In this document: positions 1 to 10,467 of the stretch, in pieces
How positions within the stretch are numbered: the first letter of the stretch is position 1
How the letters are laid out: each line of letters opens with the position of its first letter
Source: Ophiostoma sp. CBS 140.51
Taxonomy: Eukaryota; Ascomycota; Sordariomycetes; Ophiostomatales; Ophiostomataceae
DNA: 32,151 nucleotides
Direction of reading: 5' to 3'
Assembly: GCA_029298735.1 (NCBI GenBank)
Contig: JANSLP010000358.1
Location: 1 to 32,151, forward strand
Notes under the pieces: model-generated
What the model saw: only the letters and a program-made list of their open reading frames with translations
Databases searched by the model: none
Told to the model about the DNA's origin: nothing
Position numbers and translations under genes: made by a program

Positions 1-153
1 TAGCCGGGCCGGTCGAGACACAGCAGGCGCACTTTATGTTGTTTGGCGAGCTTGTCGGCAGCGGAGCCCTCGAGACGGTTGGAGGGAAACCCGTGGAAGA
101 AAGAAAAGGGGCCAAGTCACGTCCACGCTGCTACCATCTCTTAAGACTTCAGG

Positions 154-160
154 TATATAG
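154..160 (+). promoter_or_regulatory. Candidate TATA box
   Basis: TATATAG followed within 20-100 bases by a strongly C/T-rich tract, the arrangement usual for ascomycete core promoters. It is the best TATA-like site in the first 5.7 kb on the + strand, but it lies 5.6 kb from the next recognisable coding exon, so its gene assignment is uncertain. Confidence 0.4.
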
Positions 161-2413
161 AGACCCAGACCATCATCTTTTCTTTTTTACCTCTTCCCTT
201 TCGCCTCTCCTTAAACACTTTATTTTTCTTACACATGGTCCCCTTCATCTAGACCAAACATCAACACTCGACTCTCATCTCTCATCAACTTTCGCAACTT
301 CTCGAGACAACTCGGAACCCGGCCGTCCTTGACCGAAATCTCGCTGTCGAATCGCCAAAAATATTACCATAATCCTCCACACATACATATATATTTTGAC
401 AGCTTTCACCTGTTCAGCACCTTCGTCGCAGAAGCTGTGACGTCAAAAACATTCCTAATTGGGAAACACAGCCAAACCGCATCGTCATATTCCGCATCTT
501 GCCATTTTGGGAAGGAACGAGTAAGTTGTCATAAACCAAGAGGGAAGGGGTGCTGTTGGTGGACTTTGTTTACGCTTGGCCCATCGTTCTTTCCTATTTT
601 GCGACATTCGCGACTGCCTTTTCCAGTGCAATGCCGTCATCCCCTTTTTCCTTGATCCCATGCCCTTTTTCGTCTCGCATCATCTGTCTTCTATGTCTTC
701 TAGCACGTTGAACACACCTTGCTCTCGTGCCATCATCGTTATTGTCCCAGCCCTCATCCTTACATCTTTTCGTCACTTGTCATATTTCACATTTCATCGG
801 CCACAAAGCCAAGACGCACTCCAGCGTGTATTGTGGGAAGTTGAGCAAAGCACCGACCAGAGAAAGGAGGAAGAAGCAGAAGCTCCTCCATCGACGGCAA
901 AGGACCGGCTCCACGCCATGAGACACGCACACGGCCGGCCCCAATTGCATACGTCCTTCTGCAGCCATTGAAAAGTCGACCAAACGGCTCCGAAGCTACA
1001 AAGCGGCATGCAAAGGGATGGGACCGGGAAAAGAAATAAAAAACACGCGACAAAACAACGACACATCGAAATTCTGATCGCCCCAAATCTGTGGCCCCGA
1101 CATCGCGTCCGCCTTTCAGGCCACAGGCCCTGCCTGCATCCGGGTCTTCTTTGTGCACGTTGCACTGCTCCTGGCTGTTCCTTCTCTGTCGTTTGTGCGC
1201 GTCGTTTTGATCGAGTCCAATTGGGTGGCCGCTCTCTTCAGCCATCCGACCCCCGGGTCATACATCCATACACATAACATCACATCACATCACATCCCAT
1301 CACCCCTTCGTTCTTCTTCCCTTTGCCAAAAAGAGACAAAGTCGTCTTGTTTGCATGCACACAGGCAAACAACAGCCTGTGCAGTCGGTGCTGCCGAGCG
1401 CATTCTGTTTTTCTGGGTTCTGTTTTTGGCAACAGGCCGGGTCTCATACGGCCAGAGGTGCTGTTGGTTGAACCGACAAGGAGCGCGAAAGAGAGAAAAC
1501 ACACACTGACGCACAGCGAGTGGGGGTTTGAACAGGTCCACCGCCAGACACTCCAATACCACCCGACGTCACGGAACTGTGCCCACTTGTGCCACTCGTG
1601 AGCTGCAGTGCGCCAAGCGACGACAGTGAAGCAAACCAAGCGACCCATCTCTTGAGAACATACCAACAATTACACTGTCAGTTGCGAGAAGGATACAAGA
1701 TAGAAAGTGGTGGAAGATCATTCTCGACAAAAGGGAAAACAAACAGAAAGCCTAGACCAGCAACCAAACGACGCTTCTGAGCCACCTGTCAAACGGGCGG
1801 CAGTTGTGAACAGGTGAGAACAAGACTTTCCCTCCTTTGGCTAAGCGCATGGGCGGCAATTTCAATCCGTGTGCAACAGGGATCTTTTCTTGCTGCTGAC
1901 AGAAAGTGTAGTCGACAAGACCTGGATTGCCCAGGCGCCTTCATACTAAAGCGGAAGCCAGAGCGGCCGCGGCAAGCGACATACGAGCATTCACGGCACT
2001 CCTAACAGGGGCAGTCTGTTTACGGCATTCACTTCACCATCTGACAGCCATATTTCCCTCTACTTGTCGCGTTGACTTTCCAGTGGTTCCGATACAATTT
2101 TCCATCGAAATTTTATTGGTTTATATCGGCGAGCGAGACCATTTGTTGACTGTTATTATCCTGCTGCCATCACCATCTCATTCGACTGGGCGGGATCTAA
2201 CAAACGCCCTAACGAAACGACAACCTCAAACTTGCATCCCACAGGCGGACGTGCCTTGCGGAGCGGGGCGTCTAAGCAGATCCAGAGGCACAAAGCGGCC
2301 CACAACTTACCCGTCTGACCCATAAGCCTCTTTCGCAAACAAACTCCAGACTACTTGCTCCAGCTTCAACGGCTGTCCAACCAGAGTGCCAGGCAGCCAA
2401 ACGCAACCGACAA

Positions 2414-2450
2414 CAGGCCGACTGACAGACAGGCCGACTGACAGACAGGC
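2414..2450. repeat. 16-bp direct tandem duplication
   Basis: The unit CAGGCCGACTGACAGA occurs twice in perfect tandem (2414-2429 and 2430-2445), followed by a partial third copy CAGGC (2446-2450). It lies in the non-coding leader region. Confidence 0.9.
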
Positions 2451-5400
2451 ACGCCAGCGGCAGCGGCAGCTATTCCTTCGCCTTGAGCACCCCTCCCTCA
2501 CCAAGAAATTGCACAAGCCAGTCACCCCAAGCCGAGCTACTACAACGGTAGAAGCACAAAAAATCTGTTATGAATCAACAACTCCCAAAGGTAAGTACGA
2601 GTTTAGCTTCCCCGCTACACAAAACCCAAGTCCACAACCATTGTACCACCTTCTTCTCCGCCCATAATTTTCAGCCTTCTTTACACACAGCATCGCCTAT
2701 CTCATCGCGATATTTTTTTGCCATTTCAATCTCACTCGTTCTCTACCACTTTCCCTTTCTTATCCGTACCATCCCTCTCCACGAGCAGTTCCAACCAAAA
2801 CTACAACCTCCCCGCCCACATTCCTTTCCCTTCATTCTCAGCCCTATCCGCACAGCGGTTCGCTTTTAGCTCTTGTCAATCGCCTTTCCTTTTATTCAAC
2901 TCGCCTTCGTCTCGACGCTTGTCAATTGGAGATTCGCAACCGCTTCCCACAGGAACGTACCACGCCTCAATCCGCAAAGAATACCGACGACATACAAAAC
3001 ACATCTCACAAGCACACAAGCACACGCGTGTTAGGAAGAAGCAGCGAGGCAGACGCAGAATTTATACGTCACAACGACATCATCGTTTTCTCTCAAGCAA
3101 CCAAACAGAGGAGATCGGCCAATGCTCTCCGTCTATGTCTGTTAAGGAGGGGGCCGACCGTGGACGACCCTGTCGCGCCATGGGCCGTGGCCAGAAAGAA
3201 GTCTGTTGATACTGACAGGTGAGTTGCTTACTTAAGTCCATTTTTTGGCCTCGACTCCCTCAACCTTGTCCCAGAGCATTTGCCTTTTGCCGCCGGTCTG
3301 TTGTCTATTGTCCTTTTATTGTTCTGCGTGTGTGTTTTGTTCGTGTGCCATACTAGGGTGGCTCAAAAATCTTTCGTTGTCGACCACCGCCGTTCTTGAA
3401 AGCACAAAGTTCGCCTCTTGATTCTACACTCAATTGCACAAAGTCCCCCAAGGCACAGTTGTGTCTCTCTGATGTTTTCATCCCGAGCCTCGCTTTATAT
3501 TGAAGTTTTCCCACCCAATGGCCAGCGGACGTAACCGGTCGTGAGTGTGTGAGGTTCGACACAGCCTTACTTGGTGTGAGGCCCAAATACTCAAGCAAAG
3601 AGGATCTGGTCACCCCCCACACGCCGGATGCGGCTGCAGCACTCCCGCACATGGAAGGCTCCCAAAGTTTTTTTTTTCAGTGCCTTTTCCTCACTCTCAG
3701 CAGTCAACTTCAGCCCGCCTTGTTTGCGAACGCAGTCTGTGTTCCTGAACTTTCTTCACACCTTGGCTTTCCCGTTTCCTTCTTTCCCCTACCCCCTCCC
3801 TCGACGCCACGCCCAAATTTCCACGTCCAAACCCCTGGTAGCACACATTCTTGAGCTGGGACCTGTCCGTCAACAACGACTAGTGGTCGGGACATTCACG
3901 AAGAGTGCCTGAGCTACACGAGGCCGCACGTACTGTCTCTGCGCATGTGCGGATCTGTACGACGTGACAGGCATACCTGTCTCCTGCAGCAGCACGAATA
4001 TTATGTGCAGGGTGTGACTTGACACCCTCCCAGTTCTTTTGCCAACTGTCTCTCCTGCATACGGGATCCTCCTCGAGGTCGCACTCGTGCAGAAACATGT
4101 ACTTCTCCTGCCGCTGTTGATAGACCTTTGTACCTGTTGCCAAACGGTACGAGCAGGCCCGTCAGAACTGGCCCAACTTGGGCACTCTGGTGTGTGCTTT
4201 CGGATAGCATCAATTTTCGCCAACAAATAGCAGCGGTAACAGTGTTTGCCCTCGGTCTTCTTATCGTTTTTTTTTCACCTTATTCCTTTCCCTTCTATCC
4301 CATTCATGTTTTTTGCTGTCCCCATTCAATTTGCACTACAGTCTGCATTGTTCCTGCTGTGCTGGCATCCGAGTCGGGTAGTGTTTACCTTTTTCTCAGT
4401 CGCCGCCCCTCGATGCACACTCCTCCTTCTCCCTTTCCGCACCTATCAGCTTTTCTTGCACTTTTGCTTCGTTACCATGTCATCACAGCACTGCTATTTC
4501 CCCCGTGTCCTTCTTGTCAAGTTCTTTCCACTATAAGAATAGGCCTCCCACAAAGATATTTTTTTCTCAAATTTTAATTGTAACTAACAAACTGATCGTG
4601 TCTTGTTAGGTTTTGTTGCGGCCTCTGTCACCTTAGTTGCTGCCGGCGTTTGCTTTTGCCTCCTTTCCATTCTCTAAATCACTTCTTTTTCACTCTTGCC
4701 TTTTGCTTTATTACCTTCTCTCACAAACCTCATCACCTGTGCTATTTTTGAAGACATCTCACTTTGTGCGACTCTATGATATATCGCGCCTCCAGAGAGA
4801 CCCTCTGCAAGAGCACATCTAACAACAGTCGAAACTATAGCAGGACTTTGACCAGTCATCGCCCTCTTGTTCTGGGCTGGACTACCTCGAGATACCAGCC
4901 CAGGCTGATATTCGGTAAGCTTGCTTTCCTCCCCTTTCACTTTTGGCCCCCAAAGCCACTGCCATCTGCACACCTACTTTCACCGACTAGCGTGTTTTGG
5001 CTGCTCGACTTCTGCTTCCCTGTTTACCGTTGAAAAGTATTTTGTCAAATTTGGTCGCGTTGGGCTCCATCGCCTTTTTATTCTCCGAATGTTGTCTCAC
5101 TTGTTTTACACACCCATATCCTCGACTTTTTTTTTCCTCGTCTCCAGAACTTACCCCTGGACTTTTCTTTGGTATTTTCCTGTTGGATCTTCATGCCATG
5201 CACCTGTCATTTCTTCTGTCTTCTAGAAGGCAGCACAGCAAGGGTGTGCTGTTGGTTGGACAAGAAAAAGCAAAGAAAGAAAGAAAGATATATGCACCAA
5301 ATCAAAGAGCTAGCCCTCCGTCTACCCCTTTGGAAGCAGCCCTACCTGCTCTCCTACTCTCCTACTTTGTTTTATTTATTTTCTTGCTTTTCTTTCCAGG

Positions 5401-5757
5401 TTTCTTTTTTCCCCTTCCTCTCACTTCTTCTTCTACATCACCTTATCTGTCATATCCTCTGCCCGTCCCACATTTCCCCTTCATCACCCCTACCTCTTGT
5501 GCATCACAAGACTGGCTGCATGCTCTGCCAGTACTGCCTGGGTTTGCCCCTGTGCACTGTGCATCCTCCCGTTCCATGATGTGCACCTAGAGTCTTGTGT
5601 GAGCAGCCGTTCTCTGAATGCATTACCTCCACCGGCTGTGTACCACAGCGGCCGTTGTCCGTCTTACAAATAACTCGGTCGCACTCTCGGAGTTGTTGTG
5701 TTCCGTAGACAACGGTGCACAGCATTAGCTTAGCGACGCTTGAGACAACCTCCTCCT

Positions 5758-5846
5758 ATGTTTTGTCCACCTTGTCTCTCCCATTTCTCTTGTTTCCTTT
5801 GTTTTCATCCACTCTTTCGTTTTTCTAGTTGCATCGATTTGTTTTT
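5758..5846 (+). other. Candidate first coding exon (or upstream ORF) of the NDT80-type gene
   Basis: An ATG at 5758 opens a frame to 5846. Ending the exon there at a weak donor (GTAACA, 5847) and splicing to the acceptor TGTCCAG at 5899 removes a 53-nt intron with a good branch site (TTGCTGAC near 5874). The phase (two bases carried over) fits the reading frame of the downstream conserved exon. Unspliced, the same ATG gives only a 30-codon upstream ORF ending at 5850. The encoded N-terminus is odd for a transcription factor (Cys/Phe-rich), so the acceptor at 5899 (or 5905) may instead receive an exon from much farther upstream. Confidence 0.25.
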
Positions 5847-5899
5847 GTAACACAAACGACCCATTTACACGTCTTGCTGACCAGTCACCAACTGTCCAG

Positions 5900-7751
5900 A
5901 TACAGCCAAGAGTCCAATACCTCCCCATTGAACCTCGAGAGTTCGACGCAGTCGACAGGAGTCATAGGTTTATATCCACCCGGTCAGCCGTCTGTTTTCA
6001 ACCAGGCCACCACGTACCAGCCTGAGAACAACGGCTCCTTTTACCCAACATCTGCTCCGTCGCATATCTTCTCCAGTCTGGACGTCCGCCCGAGACTCGG
6101 CACAACGTGAGTTTACCGTGGTCATCTCTGATCCCTGTCTTTGTCCTTTCCCGCCATCGGCTCCTCGCCACTTTCCCAAACCTTGCTCAACCTGGGGCCA
6201 ATCCAGTATAGCATGATCAATGTGCTGATACTATGTAATACCAGAAGCAGCACCTCGTCGTCTGGCCTGGGACATGCCCACCGAGCACAGTTGCCACATC
6301 CGACTGCTCAGATCACCACACGGGATCTGTACTCGACTGCGACACCATCCTTCAGACGAGCTACAGACCACCCCACTCGGTCACCCTCGTTCCCCGGAGC
6401 TCACCGTCACCATCCCCTCTCACCGACACCCAGCCCCAATCAGACGTACACAGCACCATACAAGATGGACTCTGGTTCATTTGGGGGCAAGCCCCAGATC
6501 CCGCCGCTGATGGAAACGACGACATTTGGCACCCTTCAGTATATGGATGGGCCCGGGGCTGGTCAGCCTGTCAAATTGGAAATCAATGGTACCATTGACA
6601 AGGGCTTTTTCCTGGCCGAAAAAGAGTGGACTTGTTACCGGCGGAACTACTTCTCGTGCATATGTTCATTTGGTGTCTCGCCGCATTACCCGGCATCAAA
6701 CATGTCGTTCTCGCAAAGCAACGGCACAAGGAACAACGTACATGGGTTCTCCATGAGCATCTCAGCCGTTGTGTCAGACAATGACAACCATGTCATTGAG
6801 TTGGTTCAGCACACACCGAAACGAGACAAGGGCCCCACTGCACGCCCCGAAAAAGTGCATCTTCTCGCCAAACCGCCGCAACCTGCACACCATAACATGG
6901 GCATGTACAGCGCAGATGGCGGAATGTCTGTAGGTAGCCGGTACGACCACAGCTATGGGCCACCACAGGCCGGGCACCCTACGGAGCACACCTTTGAACG
7001 GATCCAGTTCAAACAAGCAACGGCGAACAATGGGAAACGCCGTGCCGCACAGCAATACTACCACCTCCTTGTCGAACTTTGGGCGGAGGTGGGTGCACCT
7101 GGAAGCAGCGAATGGCACAGTGTGAAGATTGCGCACCGCAAGTCAGCAAAGATGATTGTGCGCGGTCGGTCCCCGGGTCACTACCAGTCGGAACGGCGTG
7201 GTAGCACAAGCAGTGGCCCTGGTGGCTCTGCTGGCAACCTCGGCTACGGTGGTTCGCAGGTGATGGGCTCCGACTTTGGCCCTGCCGGCTCGGCTCTTCT
7301 TCCAGCCACCTATGGCAGCTCCTACGACCCGCGCTCCGGTCACTACGGCGGCGCTTCACGTCACCATCAGCAGCACTCCCAGCACGATGTGGACATTGAC
7401 CACCCTGTCATGACAACCGACGAGGTGAAAAACATCGCCGAGCCAAAGGAGTACCAATATTTCCCCACGCCGATCTGCGACAGCACAAGCACACACGATC
7501 CGCGTCATCCGGTGGAACTCTTTTCCCACTCGCACCAGCGTGGCGACCATGACACGGCTCTTCCACATCTCAGTACGAGCGCAATGGACGCGGCGAGGCC
7601 GAAGAATGATGGTTCCCACCACGGACATAACACATTCTACGCGGGCGAGAGCTTCTACTCGAATCGCTGCGGACGGTACGAGGGCAAATCGAGCTCTAGC
7701 GGCTATTACCCCTCTCTATCTACACCAGCATCCAGCGTCACCATGTCGTGA
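5900..7751 (+). CDS. vib-1: NDT80/PhoG-like DNA-binding transcription factor, VIB-1/XprG type (5' end unresolved)
   Basis: Probable p53-like NDT80/PhoG-fold regulator; in this family VIB-1 (Neurospora) and XprG (Aspergillus) control extracellular proteases, starvation responses and heterokaryon-incompatibility death. Visible exons are 5900-6106 and 6245-7751. The intron 6107-6244 has a GTGAGT donor and CCAG acceptor, and joins ...DVRPRLGT to TSSTSSSGLG in frame. The DNA-binding domain runs roughly from nt 6510 to 7190, with GFFLAEKEWTCYRRNYF, FERIQFKQATANNGKRRAAQ and the conserved RGRSPGHY. The C-terminal third is Ser/Gly/His-rich and probably disordered. About 571 codons are visible, close to the family size. 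No in-frame ATG exists in the 5829-6106 exon; the first is at about 6465, just before the domain, so an upstream start exon is needed or the protein is short. Family membership is firm; assignment to VIB-1 rather than a paralogue such as FSD-1 is probable. Confidence 0.88.
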
Positions 7752-8455
7752 ACGACGTTATGGCGTAAATCACGACAGAATACTGGCACATGACTTGACG
7801 CTTTTGTCTCGACAAAATCGTTGGTCATTTTTGTTTTTGGCTTTGCAGTTTTGGTACTTTTGTCAGCGCCGTCCTTATTTTTATAATGTTTCTTACGACC
7901 CGTTTGGATGATATTTGTGACGACCGACAAAAAAGACAGAAAATGAGGAGGGGAGTTCGACACTAGGAGAGACTTGAAGGTACGTCATGCTGTCACGCCC
8001 AAAACATGACGTTCTCGCATTGAAATACGATACATTGGTTGGAGAGCAAAAAGACGGTGGGTTTCAATTCCAAGGGAGCTATTTTAGATGGATGATATTA
8101 CAAAGGAGGAAACGGATATGTGAAAACCAAAAGTGTTTGGCATGATATGGAAAAGAAAGAGAAGGAAAGTTGGGGCGCAGGGAAAAAACTATCTCGGTTT
8201 ATTTTTTGGGAGGGGCACTCGGGACACATGGGCATTGTAAGGATCTGAATACCCGCGCTCGCTTTTTGTATTTTCTTATTTTTGTCGTCTGTCTACTATT
8301 CTCCTTGTTGTTTCTCGATGTTTAGTTTGATTTGATTTTCATTTACTCATCCAGTTTTTGCTATTTTGCTATTCTGCCTTACTTCTTGACGCGATCATGA
8401 TCTTTGAAAAACGACGACGATAACACCGCTTCTCCCAAGTATCACGACGTTCTAT

Positions 8456-8477
8456 TACGTTGCACAGGTGCAACGTA
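8456..8477. repeat. Perfect 10-bp inverted repeat with 2-nt spacer
   Basis: The left arm TACGTTGCAC (8456-8465) and right arm GTGCAACGTA (8468-8477) are perfect reverse complements separated by AG. It could be a dimeric protein-binding site or an RNA hairpin. The 2-nt loop is short for a stable hairpin, so a DNA palindrome is the simpler reading. Confidence 0.9.
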
Positions 8478-9342
8478 CGACAAACAAGCATGCACCTCTG
8501 TTTTGCATCAAATCATCCTGCATGGTGGCTGCTGACCTGGCTTGTTGGGGCCAGAATCGAGACTCGTGTGTTTTGCCTCTCTACAGCTTCGATTCGAGGG
8601 CTTTCTGGCTCAACAACCCTAGTTCTCACATGGCAAAGGCATGGCTTAGCTTTTGCACATTCTTTTCTATGATGCAGTACGGCGTACTCCGTACACCCCT
8701 CCCTTGCTTCCTTTTCTACTCAGCCTTGCATAGTATTTGTCGAGGTCGGGTCCTCGTGAGCGCATGGCGGCGTAAAACGATAGGCTCTTGAAAACTGGTG
8801 GCCTGTTCCAGAGGCCTTATCACACCGCAAGTTTGGAATTTCTCGACCTTTGGTTATCGCTGCCTTGCAAGCCCATTTTCTTCTCTTTGTCACTCTTTGC
8901 GAAAGAAACATTGTCGTGACAATGCAGGGGTGTTTGGGGGGTTCAGGTCTGGTGGGGAAGGAAGGCGTTTGTCGCATGCTGGTGTTTGCCCAGCCTGTCG
9001 AGTCAAAAGTGTGTAGAAGTGCCCCACTGCCACTCAGTATTCTTGGCTATTCTTGTTAATTTTCCTTTAAAAAAATCCTTACCCATTCAAATTGAAGTAT
9101 TGTTGATTCTGTTTGCAAAAGTGCATGTTTGGTGGCATTTTGTGTCATCTTCATCCTGGTGGCGAGCCAGTAGCCTTCTCAAAAATTGTAAAAGCAGAAC
9201 CTCCATAGAAAAGTGAGCCGTCCGACGCGTCAAACAAAGTTGTGAGAACCTGCCAAAAAGAAAAATCCGTGGGCGCATTGAGGCCCATCTTCACGCATCG
9301 CGTCACAAATGTCAGACGTAAAAAAGTCAACCAGGAAAAGGC

Positions 9343-9347
9343 AAAAA
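9343..9347 (-). terminator. RNA polymerase III terminator of the tRNA
   Basis: A run of five T on the - strand begins a few bases beyond the tRNA discriminator base, the standard polymerase III stop signal. Confidence 0.8.
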
Positions 9348-9351
9348 TTTA

Positions 9352-9441
9352 AGGTCCTACCCGGAATCGAACCGGGGCTACTGGAAAGTGTTCTGTTAGG
9401 AAGATCAGAATCCAATGTCCTAACCGCTAGACTATAGGACC
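9352..9441 (-). tRNA. tRNA-Gln (anticodon CUG) with an 18-nt intron
   Basis: The - strand folds as a full cloverleaf: acceptor GGTCCTA/TAGGACC, D stem GTCT/GGAC, anticodon stem TTGGA/TCCAG, 4-nt variable loop, T arm CCCGG-TTCGATT-CCGGG. The anticodon loop carries T33, CTG at 34-36 and A37, so it reads CAG glutamine codons. An 18-nt intron (9404-9387) sits directly after position 37, the canonical site cut by the tRNA splicing endonuclease. Internal B box GGTTCGATTCC is intact, and the acceptor stem matches eukaryotic tRNA-Gln as I know it from yeast. The discriminator is T at 9352; CCA is not encoded, as expected. Mature length is 72 nt before CCA addition. It lies alone between two convergent protein-coding genes. 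Confidence 0.97.
9387..9404 (-). other. tRNA intron
   Basis: These 18 nt interrupt the anticodon loop of tRNA-Gln between nucleotides 37 and 38. Removing them restores a 7-nt loop and a 5-bp anticodon stem with one G-T pair at its base. Confidence 0.92.
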
Positions 9442-10467
9442 CGTTGTTGTTGAGATTAACCCGTTTTTGTTGGATTCCGGCACTCGGAAATAGGCTTAGG
9501 AAGGAAAGAGCCATGGACCAAAGTAAAGCTAAATTTGCACACGAACAGGTCAATATTTTGGAACAATTGCGTTTTGCTCTGTTGATTAAATGCATATGGA
9601 TAACAAAAGGCAGCCATACATTGGGAAGCTCTAAAAAAGTGCAGAGAGATTGACTTATCTCTGCAACTGAAGAGACGGAAACGAATTTCGGATGTGTGCC
9701 TTCCCTCCAAACAGCAGCCTCGCGCTTTGCCAATCGATTTATGTAGGTCGTCCACAACGAGATTGACACGTTCGTCAGGCTTACCGGTCGTAAGTCTATT
9801 GTGCAGTAAATGGGTTTTCAATTCTTTATTATTTGTCTAATAAAAGAAAGAGACAAAAATCACAGACACATACAGCCTACTCACCTACTAAAAACGCTGT
9901 GAGTAGGACGCGTTTTGCTCAGAATAACGCAATTTGAACGCTATACTATCTATCTTTAACTACGGTCGTACAGAAATCTTCATTACCTACTAGTTAATGT
10001 GTCATTTGAGATATGTGTTCGTATTTCTTTTCGTTTCACAAAAGATTTACGGAGTTGGGCTGCTGTTTTGTGTGCAAGAGTTGGCGTGTCGTCAATACAC
10101 GAGCCTCACCAGAAAAATCTTCACGCTCATTTAATTCATCACGTAGTCTATGCTACAAGTATCAACAGAGGCATTTCACTGCAACAAATATTTGAGATGC
10201 GAGAATGTACGAATGTAACATGAAAAACTGCAAATAAGGTCAAAGAGAAGAGCAAAGCAGAGAAAAATCAAACTTGTGTCCATTTTCAAAGCCGCCTCCC
10301 CGGCGGTGGCCGTTAACCCATAAACAAAGCGTATATCGCGCCATAATAATGGAGCTTAGAAGCAGTATGTGAAAAAGAGGAAACCGAAACAAAACAGAGC
10401 CGCAATATAAACGCGCAAAACTTGAAAACAGAAATAGAAACACAAAAACATGGCATATTACACCCGC
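9442..10467. other. Region between the tRNA and the 3' end of topoisomerase II
   Basis: This interval is A/T-rich with no supported gene. It contains the upstream flank of the tRNA and the presumed 3' UTR of topoisomerase II on the - strand; an AATAAA on the - strand near 9827-9832 is distant from the stop codon and of doubtful use. The open frame across 9230-9769 runs through the tRNA and is not believed. Confidence 0.55.

Larger units (their letters stand above)
1..5757 (+). promoter_or_regulatory. Long upstream/leader region of the NDT80-type regulator, no convincing gene
   Basis: No open frame here looks like a conserved protein; most lack an ATG and read as low-complexity Ser/Pro/Phe/Leu translated from pyrimidine-rich DNA. 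A TATATAG at 154-160 is followed by a C/T-rich stretch and a CATCAAC/CTCATC-type sequence, which looks like a fungal core promoter and transcript start. Splice-donor-like sites occur at 522 (GTAAGT), 2591 (GTAAGT after AAAG), 3219 (GTGAGT after GACAG) and 4915 (GTAAGC). Many upstream ATGs occur, for example a 128-codon frame at 5193-5579 and short ones near 5577, 5617 and 5758. The simplest reading is a very long, partly spliced 5' leader and promoter of the + strand gene at 5.9 kb; a separate non-coding transcript is possible. This is inference. Confidence 0.5.
7752..9351. other. Intergenic region downstream of the NDT80-type gene
   Basis: No gene is supported. The first few hundred bases are T-rich and are presumably the 3' UTR and terminator of the + strand gene. 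The open frames between 8460 and 9060 have no recognisable domains and cover both strands equally. Two palindromic elements (8456-8477 and about 8679-8694) are listed separately. Confidence 0.6.

Noticed and set aside
1270..1302. CATCACATCACATC repeat as a possible regulatory array
   Set aside because: Imperfect pentanucleotide simple repeat of the kind common in fungal leaders; no further support.
5193..5579. 128-codon ATG frame in the leader of the NDT80-type gene
   Set aside because: Cys/Phe/Leu/Pro-rich translation of a pyrimidine-rich stretch with no domain; treated as an upstream ORF rather than a gene.
9230..9769. 179-codon frame on the - strand
   Set aside because: Runs straight through the tRNA-Gln gene.
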